NCBI GenBank assembly: GCA_902495025.1
Contig: CABUWB010000021.1
Location: forward strand, 1-13,658
Length of the DNA: 13,658 nt
Direction of reading: 5' to 3'
Source of the DNA: an uncultured Eubacteriales bacterium
Lineage (GTDB): Bacteria > Bacillota > Clostridia > Lachnospirales > CAG-274
Shown here: positions 6,102-12,660 of the stretch, piece after piece
Layout of the letters: every line of letters starts with the position of its first letter
How positions within the stretch are numbered: the first letter of the stretch is position 1
Notes under the pieces: generated by a model
The model's input: only the letters and a program-made list of their open reading frames with translations
The model's database searches: none
What the model was told of the DNA's origin: nothing
Program-made: the position numbers and the translations under genes

Positions 6102-7472
6102 ATGGAAAACAACACTGCAAAAGCGGCATTGTCCGAAAATAAAATGGGTGTTATGCCTGTGGGCAGGCTGCTTGTAAATATGTCGCTGCCTATGATAATT
6201 TCAATGCTTGTGCAGGCAATGTACAACATAGTGGACAGTCTTTTTGTGGCACGTATCAATGAGGACGCACTTACGGCTGTTTCGCTTGCCTTCCCTGTGC
6301 AGAATTTAATGATTGGTATTGCCGTAGGTACAGGCGTGGGTATGAATGCACTGCTGTCAATGAGCCTTGGCAGCGGCGATGTTAAAACGGCGGATAAGGC
6401 TGCCGTAAACGGTATTTTTCTTGCTGCGGTAAGCGCATTGCTCTTTCTTGTGCTCAGTTTTTTTGTACCCGAAATATACTATCATAGCCAGACGGATAAT
6501 GCACGCATACTTGGTTATGGCGTCGATTATCTTGGTATAGTTACCTTTTGTGCTGCTGCCGTATTTATGCAGATGACCTTTGAGCGTATTTTGCAGTCAA
6601 CCGGCAAAACAATGTTTACAATGGTAACACAGGGACTTGGTGCAATTATCAATATTATCCTTGACCCTATTTTTATTTTTGGCCTTTGCGGCGTACCCGA
6701 AATGGGTATAAAGGGTGCTGCCTACGCTACGGTTACAGGTCAGCTTATAGCCTTTGCACTTGCGCTGTTTTTCAACCTTAAATTCAATAAGGAGGTCAGC
6801 CTCAGCTTTAAAGGCTTTAAACCCGATATACATATTGTAAAGCGTATTTATGCCGTTGGCATACCCTCCATGGTTATGAATGCCATTGTGTCTGTAATGA
6901 CATACGGTGTAAATGGTATACTTATGGGCTTTACCTCTACCGCAACGGCAGTATACGGTATCTTCGTCAAGCTGCAGAGCTTTGCGTTTATGCCTGTATT
7001 TGGTCTTAATAACGGTATGGTGCCTATTGTTGCCTATAACTACGGCGCAAGGCGCAAGGAGCGAATTATGGGTACCTACAAGCTCAGCGTTATCGGCGGC
7101 ATGGGTATAATGCTTTTATGCTTTGCCATAATGCAGATATTCCCGAAAGAGCTGCTGCTTATGTTTGATGCATCGGATAAAATGCTGGAGATAGGAGTAC
7201 CTGCCATACGTATAATTTCGCTCAGCTTTATTTTTGCGGGCTATTCAATTGTAAGCAGCTCCATGCTCCAGGCTATGGGTCATGGTATGATGAGTATGCT
7301 TATCTCACTGTGCCGTCAGCTTGTGGTGCTGCTGCCTTTGGCTTACCTTATGTCGCTTACGGGCAGACTGGAGCTTGTATGGTGTGCAATGCCTGCGGCA
7401 GAGCTTGCGTCGCTGACACTTTCAACTATATTTATGGTAAGGCTGTATAAAAAGGTAATTAAAAATCTTTAA
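6102..7472 (+). CDS. MATE-family multidrug/cation antiporter
   Basis: This 456-residue inner-membrane transporter of the MATE family (MepA/NorM/DinF-like) normally exports drugs or metabolites in exchange for Na+ or H+. Seen: an opening typical of the family (PVGRLLVNMSLPMIISMLVQAMYNIVDSLFVA, residues about 19-50), multiple hydrophobic helices consistent with 12 spans in two six-helix halves, and the second half beginning around VKRIYAVGIPSMVMNAIVS (about 246-264) with GLNNGMVPIVAYNYGARR (about 301-318). Both are classic internal MATE repeats, and the length is normal for the family. ATG 6102 has AAGGG at 6087-6091 with 10-base spacing. The next gene starts 12 bases after the stop, so the two form an operon. 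The substrate cannot be read from sequence. Confidence 0.93.
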   Translation: MENNTAKAALSENKMGVMPVGRLLVNMSLPMIISMLVQAMYNIVDSLFVARINEDALTAVSLAFPVQNLMIGIAVGTGVGMNALLSMSLGSGDVKTADKAAVNGIFLAAVSALLFLVLSFFVPEIYYHSQTDNARILGYGVDYLGIVTFCAAAVFMQMTFERILQSTGKTMFTMVTQGLGAIINIILDPIFIFGLCGVPEMGIKGAAYATVTGQLIAFALALFFNLKFNKEVSLSFKGFKPDIHIVKRIYAVGIPSMVMNAIVSVMTYGVNGILMGFTSTATAVYGIFVKLQSFAFMPVFGLNNGMVPIVAYNYGARRKERIMGTYKLSVIGGMGIMLLCFAIMQIFPKELLLMFDASDKMLEIGVPAIRIISLSFIFAGYSIVSSSMLQAMGHGMMSMLISLCRQLVVLLPLAYLMSLTGRLELVWCAMPAAELASLTLSTIFMVRLYKKVIKNL

Positions 7473-7484
7473 GGGGGCTTTTTT

Positions 7485-7814
7485 ATGAAAAAGCAAATGC
7501 TTGATAAGGTAAAACTGGCAGAGGACTTTTTAAATGAGGGCAAGCCTGAGGATAAGGCGGAGTTTTTAAGGTATATGGACAGGTGGATACCATGGTTTCA
7601 GCATGAGAGAATTGTACACCTGCTTGTAACGCTGTTTTTTGCACTGTTCTCTATTATTATGGTGTTTGCCTTTATGGCTGCGCAGCAGCTTATGCTTTTT
7701 GTACTGTTTCTGCTTTTTGGTATTACAACAGGCTTTTACATAAACCATTATTACCTGCTTGAAAATAAAACACAGTACCTCTATGAGCTGTACGATAAAA
7801 TTGAAAAAATGTAA
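7485..7814 (+). CDS. Small two-helix membrane protein of unknown function
   Basis: I do not recognise this 109-residue protein. Seen: a charged N-terminal part (residues 1-42) with a WIPWFQHER stretch, two hydrophobic helices at about 44-66 and 68-88 joined by a very short turn, and a Tyr- and charge-rich C-terminal tail (HYYLLENKTQYLYELYDKIEKM). The short loop suggests a helical hairpin with both ends on the same, probably cytoplasmic, side. The ribosome-binding site AAGGGGG (7471-7477) overlaps the stop of the MATE gene, so the two are translated from one message. It may be an accessory or regulator of the transporter, but nothing in its sequence proves that. Confidence 0.75.
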   Translation: MKKQMLDKVKLAEDFLNEGKPEDKAEFLRYMDRWIPWFQHERIVHLLVTLFFALFSIIMVFAFMAAQQLMLFVLFLLFGITTGFYINHYYLLENKTQYLYELYDKIEKM

Positions 7815-7828
7815 AAATATTTTTCAGA

Positions 7829-7861
7829 GTACCATTTATGGTACATCTGTGTTGTTATAAT
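7829..7861 (+). promoter_or_regulatory. Extended -10 promoter with a dyad at the -35 position
   Basis: TATAAT at 7856-7861 is preceded by TGT, an extended -10 element. No good -35 box exists at 17 bases (CATTTA at 7833-7838). Instead, that place is occupied by the inverted repeat GTACCA-TTTA-TGGTAC (7829-7844). A promoter lacking a -35 box with a dyad in its place suggests control by a bound regulator, either activator or repressor. It would serve the acidic EF-hand gene at 7905. Confidence 0.6.
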
Positions 7862-7904
7862 TTAATTGTAAAGAACAAAATTTAAATATATAGGAGGTTA
7901 TTTT

Positions 7905-8168
7905 ATGGATTTTTTTGATTTTAACGATGATGGTGAAGTTGACGCTATGGAAGAAATGCTCGGTGAAGAAATGCTGTGCGGCAGCAGAGAGGAGCATATA
8001 GCGCTTTTTGGCGATGCGGGAGATTTTGCTGATGATAGCTCGGACGATTTTGATGATGAGCTTGAAATGGCAGGGCTTGACCGCTTTGAGCTGGAGCTGA
8101 TGGACGAGGATGAAAGACGGGACGCTCTGGAGGAGGCAGGGCTGGACGCTGATGATTTTGAGCTGTGA
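7905..8168 (+). CDS. Small, highly acidic EF-hand protein
   Basis: This 87-residue protein has 20 Asp and 16 Glu (about 41% acidic), no lysine and only four arginines. Residues 5-16, DFNDDGEVDAME, fit the canonical EF-hand loop at every liganding place: Asp1, Asn3, Asp5, Gly6, Val8, Asp9 and Glu12. This points to calcium binding by one EF-hand-like motif. Two related segments, AGLDRFELEL and AGLDADDFEL, follow near the C-terminus. There is no signal peptide or membrane helix, so it should be cytosolic. ATG 7905 has AGGAGG at 7892-7897 with 7-base spacing and its own promoter, so it is probably a single-gene unit. No partner or pathway can be named; charge buffering, metal binding or a protein-contact role are all possible. 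Confidence 0.8.
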   Translation: MDFFDFNDDGEVDAMEEMLGEEMLCGSREEHIALFGDAGDFADDSSDDFDDELEMAGLDRFELELMDEDERRDALEEAGLDADDFEL

Positions 8169-8230
8169 TATATGCGGGCGTGGGACTTATACAGTTGCCT
8201 AAATAAGTTAAAATATTTATTTATCTCTAA

Positions 8231-8273
8231 TTTAGCATTTAATATATTTATATAATTTACAAAAAATGCTAAA
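8231..8273. repeat. Perfect 10-bp inverted repeat in an AT-rich intergenic region
   Basis: TTTAGCATTT (8231-8240) and AAATGCTAAA (8264-8273) are separated by 23 bases. No T-run follows on the + strand. It lies about 80 bases upstream of the amt promoter's -35 box, where an activator or upstream regulator could bind. The rest of 8169-8352 is AT-rich and holds no gene; an ORF from 8320 has no ribosome-binding site and runs through the hairpins. Confidence 0.6.
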
Positions 8274-8352
8274 CAATATCAACAAAATTTAAAGAAAATA
8301 ATTTGAAAAGTTAAATAATTTGCATAAAATTAAGAAAATCTTAAAAAAATGG

Positions 8353-8381
8353 TTGCAATTTAAAAAATGTGGTATTATAAT
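8353..8381 (+). promoter_or_regulatory. Promoter for the amt transcription unit
   Basis: TTGCAA at 8353-8358 and TATAAT at 8376-8381 are separated by 17 bases. The predicted start is near 8388, about ten bases before the terminator hairpin of the leader. The same stretch also reads GG-N10-GC (8371-8384), like a sigma-54 promoter, but the sigma-A match is better supported. Confidence 0.75.
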
Positions 8382-8397
8382 TGCACTATCAACTAAC

Positions 8398-8440
8398 AAG
8401 GACGTTACGGCTGATAAAGCCGCAGCGTCCTTTTTCTTTT
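8398..8440 (+). terminator. Leader terminator (probable attenuator) upstream of amt
   Basis: AAGGACG (8398-8404) pairs with CGTCCTT (8426-8432), and inside it CGGCT (8408-8412) pairs with AGCCG (8418-8422) around a GATAA loop, with a symmetrical 3 x 3 internal loop (TTA/CAG). Five T residues (8431-8435) and four more after a C follow. It stands immediately downstream of the promoter and about 100 bases before the amt start, so amt expression needs read-through or antitermination. Confidence 0.8.
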
Positions 8441-8449
8441 GTCTATGTA

Positions 8450-8490
8450 CAGACTTTTATCGGTTAGGCACAGAAACCGTTAAAAGTCTG
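8450..8490 (+). promoter_or_regulatory. Second long hairpin in the amt leader
   Basis: CAGACTTTTA (8450-8459) pairs with TAAAAGTCTG (8481-8490). After a T-T mismatch, CGGTT (8461-8465) pairs with AACCG (8475-8479) around a 9-base loop, AGGCACAGA. No T-run follows, so it is not a terminator. It could bind a protein, protect the read-through message or act in antitermination. The ribosome-binding site AAGGAGGGG (8527-8535) lies outside it. Confidence 0.65.
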
Positions 8491-8541
8491 CATATACACA
8501 AAGGTACAATAACTTTTTAACTCATTAAGGAGGGGTTTAAC

Positions 8542-10302
8542 ATGGATGCAAACATTCAGGAATTAATCACAACCACCGTTAATGCCGAGGCCTTTGGTAT
8601 ATGGTTCCTTATAGGTGCGGCGCTGGTATTCTTTATGCAGGCAGGCTTTGCAATGGTAGAAACAGGCTTTACACGTGCAAAGAACGCTGCAAACATCATT
8701 ATGAAGAACCTTATGGACTTCTGTATTGGTGTACCAATGTTTATTTTTATAGGCTTCAGCCTTTTATTAGGCGAGGACGTAGTAGGCTTAATCGGTAAGC
8801 CCGGCTTTGATATTTTCACAGCTTACGGTGACTTCGACTATGCCGGTTTCGTTTTCAACATGGTATTCTGTGCAACTACAGCAACTATCGTTTCAGGTGC
8901 TATGGCAGAGAGAACAAAGTTCATCTCCTACTGTATCTATTCAGCAATAATCAGCGGTCTTATCTACCCTATCGAGGCTCACTGGATTTGGGGCGGCGGC
9001 TGGCTTGCTCAGATGGGCTTCCACGATTTCGCAGGTTCATGTGCAATCCACATGGTAGGTGGTGTTTCAGCTCTTATCGGTGCTAAAATTCTTGGCCCAC
9101 GTATTGGCAAGTTCGTTACAGATAAGGACGGCAAGGTTACAAAGGTAAACGCTATCCCTGGTCACTCACTTACACTTGGCGCTCTTGGCTGCTTTATCCT
9201 CTGGTTTGGCTGGTACGGCTTCAACGGCGCTGCTGCTGTAACAGGCCCACAGCTTGGCTCTATCTTCCTTACAACAACAATTGCTCCTGCTGTTGCAACA
9301 GTTGTATGTATGGTATTTACATGGATTAAGTACGGCAAGCCCGATGTTTCAATGTGTCTTAACGCATCACTTGCAGGTCTTGTAGGTATCACAGCAGGCT
9401 GTGATGTTATGGATGCTTTTGGTGCAGCAATCGTTGGTGTTGTTGCAGGTCTTTTAGTAGTATTCGGCGTATGGCTTCTTGACCACGTTCTTCATATTGA
9501 TGATCCTGTTGGTGCAGTTGCAGTACATATGATGAACGGTATCTGGGGTACCTTTGCTGTTGGTCTTTTTGCAACAACTACAGCTCCAGAGTGCGAAATC
9601 AGCGGTCTTTTCTACGGCGGCGGCTTTACACTTTTAGGTATCCAGTGTGCAGGTATTCTTTCTGTTGCTGCATGGACAGCAGTTACAATTACTATCGTAT
9701 TCCTTGCTATTAAGTATACTATCGGTCTTCGTGCTTCTGTTGAGGAAGAAACAAGAGGTCTTGACGTTACAGAGCATGGTCTTGCTTCCTCTTATGCAGA
9801 CTTTATGCCAGCTATCAATACAAACGCTATTTCCGTATTTACAGGCGAAACTACCTCTAAGAAGAAGGCTCCTGTATTAAGCGATGAGGCAGTTCCAGTA
9901 CAGGTTGTTACAGGCTCTAAGGAGATTGTTGCAAGCGATGTTAAGCTCAGCAAGGTTGACATTATCTGTAAGCCTGGCAAGTTTGACGAGCTTAAGGCAG
10001 CACTTAACTCTATCGGCGTAACAGGTATCACAGTATCCAACGTAACAGGCTGTGGTATCCAGAAGGGTGAAACCGCTCCTCGCTATCGTGGTGCTGTTGT
10101 GGATATTACACTTCTTCCTAAGATTAAGGTTGAGGTTGTTGTTTCAACCGTTCCTGTATCTGCTGTAATTGATGCAGCTAAGCAGGCTCTTTACACAGGC
10201 AACATCGGCGACGGTAAGATTTTCATCTACGACGTTGAAAATGTTGTTAAGGTAAGAACAGGTGAAACAGGTATGCAGGCTCTTCAGGGTGCTGACGAGT
10301 AA
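8542..10302 (+). CDS. amt: Ammonium channel fused to a C-terminal PII signalling domain (Amt-PII)
   Basis: This 586-residue fusion joins an Amt/Mep/Rh ammonium channel (about residues 1-410, 11 membrane spans) to a PII domain (about 470-581) through a roughly 60-residue linker. Channel marks: FNMVFCATTATIVSGAMAER, the twin histidines His170 and His329 (E. coli AmtB His168/His318), Asp162 (AmtB Asp160) and WFGWYGFN. PII marks: IICKPGKFDEL, Gln507 (GlnB Gln39), YRGA, Lys527 (Lys58), TGNIGDGKIF with Lys559 (Lys90) and VRTGETG with Arg572 (Arg103), so ATP, Mg and 2-oxoglutarate binding residues look kept. GlnB Arg101 is Lys570. The T-loop has one extra residue, and the position of the uridylylated Tyr51 is Val520. 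The channel probably is gated in cis by its own PII domain under nitrogen limitation, without uridylylation. Amt-PII fusions are known in some bacteria. ATG 8542 follows AAGGAGGGG by 6 bases. No separate glnK gene follows. Confidence 0.95.
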   Translation: MDANIQELITTTVNAEAFGIWFLIGAALVFFMQAGFAMVETGFTRAKNAANIIMKNLMDFCIGVPMFIFIGFSLLLGEDVVGLIGKPGFDIFTAYGDFDYAGFVFNMVFCATTATIVSGAMAERTKFISYCIYSAIISGLIYPIEAHWIWGGGWLAQMGFHDFAGSCAIHMVGGVSALIGAKILGPRIGKFVTDKDGKVTKVNAIPGHSLTLGALGCFILWFGWYGFNGAAAVTGPQLGSIFLTTTIAPAVATVVCMVFTWIKYGKPDVSMCLNASLAGLVGITAGCDVMDAFGAAIVGVVAGLLVVFGVWLLDHVLHIDDPVGAVAVHMMNGIWGTFAVGLFATTTAPECEISGLFYGGGFTLLGIQCAGILSVAAWTAVTITIVFLAIKYTIGLRASVEEETRGLDVTEHGLASSYADFMPAINTNAISVFTGETTSKKKAPVLSDEAVPVQVVTGSKEIVASDVKLSKVDIICKPGKFDELKAALNSIGVTGITVSNVTGCGIQKGETAPRYRGAVVDITLLPKIKVEVVVSTVPVSAVIDAAKQALYTGNIGDGKIFIYDVENVVKVRTGETGMQALQGADE

Positions 10303-10328
10303 TTAAAAAATCCTTTTTGAATATTTTT

Positions 10329-10360
10329 AACCGACGGCTCAAAACAGCCGTCGGTTTTTT
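10329..10360 (+). terminator. Intrinsic terminator after amt
   Basis: A perfect 11-bp stem (AACCGACGGCT at 10329-10339 with AGCCGTCGGTT at 10346-10356) has a CAAAAC loop and a T-run to 10360. It closes the amt unit. Confidence 0.96.
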
Positions 10361-10403
10361 GTGCGCAAATAATGTAAATAAATTGTAAATTTCCCTTTCT
10401 GTA

Positions 10404-10432
10404 ATGAAAATATTACAAAAATATGCTATTAT
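10404..10432 (+). promoter_or_regulatory. Probable promoter for the diguanylate cyclase gene
   Basis: TATTAT at 10427-10432 is preceded by TGC, giving an extended -10. ATGAAA at 10404-10409 stands 17 bases upstream and matches TTGACA at four of six positions. The start would fall near 10438, giving a short leader to GTG 10466. Confidence 0.55.
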
Positions 10433-10465
10433 TATAAATAGTAATTTGTAAAGGGGGACGTACTT

Positions 10466-12013
10466 GTGTACAAGTATGTATTAAACATATTTATTATCAG
10501 TGATAGCAATTACATTCAGTCTGTTCTGGAGGGGGTTGGGTGTAATGAGGGCTTTGAGCACAGCTTTACAACCTTTGAGAGTGTTCCGTCTGCTGTGGGT
10601 GAGGGCAGCATAATTATCTGTGACGGCAAAGAGGAGTTTATGCCCGAAATTAATAAGCGTAAGGGCAAAACGGCAGTAACGGTTTTATGTGCCGAAAGTC
10701 CGACATCATATACCGACTTTGATGAGCTGTGGAAAAAGCCATATAATAAGGAAGAAATACAGTTTTATTTCAAGCGCCTTATTGACAGAATTAAGCTTGA
10801 AAAGGACTATGCGCTGAGCTGCAATTACCTTGACAGCCTTATTGACAACAGCCCTGACCTTGTATGGTTTAAGGATTTAAAGGGCGCACATTTAAAGGTA
10901 AATGACAGCTTTTGTCGTGCCGTAAACAAAACCAAGCAGCAGATTGAGGGCAGGGGTCATTATTATATATGGGATATTCAGCCTGACGAATATAGCAAGG
11001 GTGAGTATGTCTGCCTTGAATCGGAGGAAATGGTAATTAATGCGCAAAAAACCATGACTTTTGATGAAATGGTTAAAACAAAGGCGGGTATGCGCCAGTT
11101 TGTTACCGTAAAAACTCCTATTTTTGATGAGTTTAACCATATTATGGGTACGGTAGGGCTTGCAAGGGACGTAACCGATATAAACAATATTTCAAGGGAG
11201 CTTAACCTGTTTATAGATAATATGCCATATGGCATTATTATTTCTGATGAGCGGGATATAATACGTAATATAAACCGTAAAATGGAAGAGCTTACAGGCT
11301 ATGAATTGAAGTCCTATATCGGTACTGAAACAGACAAAACCTACTCAAACATTAAGGAACTTATTGAAAATACGTCCGACAAAAAGGTTTTTATACTGGA
11401 GCTTCCGCTTAAAAATGTTACTAAAATAGTAGAGGTTGCTAAAATCCACATAACCGATGTATTTAAAAACCATATAGGGTTTATGCGTATTTTCAGGGAT
11501 ATTACCACCGAAAGACAGCTGGAGGAAAAGGTAATACAAAGCGCAAATACGGACTTTCTTACAGGGCTTTACAACAGACGCTATTTTTATGATTATATCA
11601 GTAAAAACTGTATGGGCAAGCCTTTGAGCATTATGTCCGTTGACCTTGATAATTTCAAGAGCATAAACGATACCTACGGTCATCAGATGGGCGATGAGGT
11701 GCTTATACTTACGGCAAAAAAGCTGAAAGAGGGCTTTGATAATGAGCTGATCGTAAGAAACGGCGGTGATGAATTTATCGTGGTTTTTGCAAGTGATGAC
11801 AGTACCTGCGTTGAGGAAAAGACGAAAAAGGTGCTTAATGCGCTTAACAACGCATTTGCAGATGATAAACGGTTTGCAAATGTAAGCGCAAGTGCGGGCA
11901 TTGCAATTACTCCGTCGCTTGATGAAAGCATAGACGAGCTGCTTAAAAAAAGTGATATGGCTCTTTACAGTGTCAAGAGGGGCAATAAGGGCGGATATTG
12001 CATTATGCACTGA
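10466..12013 (+). CDS. Receiver-like/PAS/PAS/GGDEF diguanylate cyclase
   Basis: This 515-residue cytosolic enzyme should condense two GTP into cyclic di-GMP. Domains in order: a divergent, shortened receiver-like region (about 1-112) keeping Asp13, a candidate phosphoacceptor Asp53 (IIICD) and the Lys91-Pro92 pair; PAS1 (about 121-240) opening YLDSLIDNSPDLVWFKD and closing ARDVTDIN; PAS2 (about 246-347) closing FRDITTERQ; a short coiled linker; and GGDEF (about 357-515) with DFLTGLYNRR, DLDNFKSINDTYGH and an intact GGDEF at 433-437. The inhibitory I-site RxxD usually found just upstream reads FDNE, so product inhibition through that site is probably absent. There is no membrane helix or EAL domain. 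GTG 10466 follows AAGGGGG (10451-10457) by 8 bases; no nearby ATG fits better. The signal sensed is unknown. No terminator follows, so transcripts may enter yajC. Confidence 0.9.
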   Translation: MYKYVLNIFIISDSNYIQSVLEGVGCNEGFEHSFTTFESVPSAVGEGSIIICDGKEEFMPEINKRKGKTAVTVLCAESPTSYTDFDELWKKPYNKEEIQFYFKRLIDRIKLEKDYALSCNYLDSLIDNSPDLVWFKDLKGAHLKVNDSFCRAVNKTKQQIEGRGHYYIWDIQPDEYSKGEYVCLESEEMVINAQKTMTFDEMVKTKAGMRQFVTVKTPIFDEFNHIMGTVGLARDVTDINNISRELNLFIDNMPYGIIISDERDIIRNINRKMEELTGYELKSYIGTETDKTYSNIKELIENTSDKKVFILELPLKNVTKIVEVAKIHITDVFKNHIGFMRIFRDITTERQLEEKVIQSANTDFLTGLYNRRYFYDYISKNCMGKPLSIMSVDLDNFKSINDTYGHQMGDEVLILTAKKLKEGFDNELIVRNGGDEFIVVFASDDSTCVEEKTKKVLNALNNAFADDKRFANVSASAGIAITPSLDESIDELLKKSDMALYSVKRGNKGGYCIMH

Positions 12014-12025
12014 TTATGGTTTTTC

Positions 12026-12054
12026 TTGACTTTAGGGGATATTTTCTATATAAT
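12026..12054 (+). promoter_or_regulatory. Promoter for yajC
   Basis: TTGACT at 12026-12031 and TATAAT at 12049-12054 are separated by 17 bases, matching 11 of 12 consensus positions. It lies just behind the stop of the diguanylate cyclase gene. The start near 12061 gives a leader of about 90 bases. Confidence 0.8.
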
Positions 12055-12070
12055 GTAGTGCATAGGCTTT

Positions 12071-12114
12071 AGAAAGCTGCCGATGATTTAATCGCTGCTT
12101 TCTTTGGAAAGAAA
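12071..12114 (+). promoter_or_regulatory. Two mutually exclusive hairpins in the yajC leader
   Basis: AGAAAGC (12071-12077) can pair with GCTTTCT (12097-12103) around an inner CGAT/ATCG pairing. Alternatively, TTTCTT (12099-12104) can pair with AAGAAA (12109-12114) around TGGA. The two share 12099-12103 and cannot form together. Neither has a T-run, and the ribosome-binding site AGGAG (12136-12140) is outside both. Confidence 0.35.
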
Positions 12115-12150
12115 CGGTCTTAAAAATCTGACTATAGGAGATGTAAATTA

Positions 12151-12594
12151 ATGTTAAATGATTTATTTATTTTATTAACTGCAGGCCCAAGCGTATCACT
12201 TGGCAGTGCTGAGGCTGCTGCGGATACTGCGCAGGCAGCAACACAGGCGGCAACACAGGCAGCACAGCAGACAGCAAGCGGTGCAGGCTTAGGTACAATT
12301 GGTATGATTCTTTATATCATAGGTCTTGTGGCACTTTTCTATTTCTTTGCAATCAGACCGCAGAAGAAGCGTGAAAAGGAGCTTAAATCCATGCAGGAGG
12401 GCGTAAAGGTAGGCGACTGGGTTATGACCTCATCGGGCTTTTACGGCAAGGTTGTTGATGTAACCGAGCAGGTATTTATTGTTGAGTTTGGTACAAACAA
12501 GTCTGTTTGTATCCCTGTAAGAAAGAGTGAGATTGTCGGCAATAAGGAGCCTAACCTCACCAATAAGCCATCAGAGGATGACGAAAAGAAGTGA
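12151..12594 (+). CDS. yajC: Preprotein translocase accessory subunit YajC
   Basis: YajC is a small single-span membrane protein associated with SecDF and the Sec translocon. Seen: a hydrophobic helix at about residues 48-67 (IGMILYIIGLVALFYFFAI) followed directly by the family signature RPQKKREKE, a GVKVGDWVMTSSGFYGKVV block, an ANK-like beta-rich cytosolic part ending near residue 131, and an acidic/basic tail. The protein has 147 residues against about 110 in E. coli. The difference is mostly an N-terminal segment of about 45 residues before the helix, rich in Ala, Gln and Thr (AQAATQAATQAAQQ), which should lie outside the membrane. ATG 12151 follows AGGAG by 10 bases. No tgt, secD or secF lies beside it in this window, unlike in many genomes. 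A terminator follows 11 bases after the stop. Confidence 0.92.
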   Translation: MLNDLFILLTAGPSVSLGSAEAAADTAQAATQAATQAAQQTASGAGLGTIGMILYIIGLVALFYFFAIRPQKKREKELKSMQEGVKVGDWVMTSSGFYGKVVDVTEQVFIVEFGTNKSVCIPVRKSEIVGNKEPNLTNKPSEDDEKK

Positions 12595-12605
12595 TTTAGT
12601 GTCCG

Positions 12606-12640
12606 GCTGCCCTATGATGATTTCATAAGGCAGCTTTTTT
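12606..12640 (+). terminator. Intrinsic terminator between yajC and rnz
   Basis: GCTGCCCTATGA (12606-12617) pairs with TCATAAGGCAGC (12623-12634), with a single C-A mismatch and a TGATT loop, followed by six T residues (12635-12640). Only 20 bases then remain before the rnz start, so the terminator may be partly read through to supply rnz. Confidence 0.85.
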
Positions 12641-12660
12641 GACGTAATGGAGGTGAAAAT

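Noticed and set aside
8371..8384. GG-N10-GC match to a sigma-54 promoter upstream of amt
   Set aside because: The overlapping TTGCAA-17-TATAAT gives a better sigma-A explanation, and no enhancer-binding protein gene or clear enhancer repeat is visible.
8398..8490. ANTAR-type dual hairpin in the amt leader
   Set aside because: Loops of five and nine bases do not fit the conserved hexaloops, and the order of terminator first and hairpin second is reversed.
8320..8520. 66-codon ORF between the acidic gene and amt
   Set aside because: It has no ribosome-binding site, contains the amt promoter and terminator hairpin, and its peptide is low-complexity translation of AT-rich DNA.
11345..12010. 221-codon ORF on the minus strand
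   Set aside because: It lies wholly inside the diguanylate cyclase coding region, lacks a ribosome-binding site and resembles no family; it is an antisense shadow.
12141..12146. ATG-TAA start-stop pair just before yajC
   Set aside because: It directly abuts the AGGAG site with no spacing, so ribosomes should start at ATG 12151 instead.
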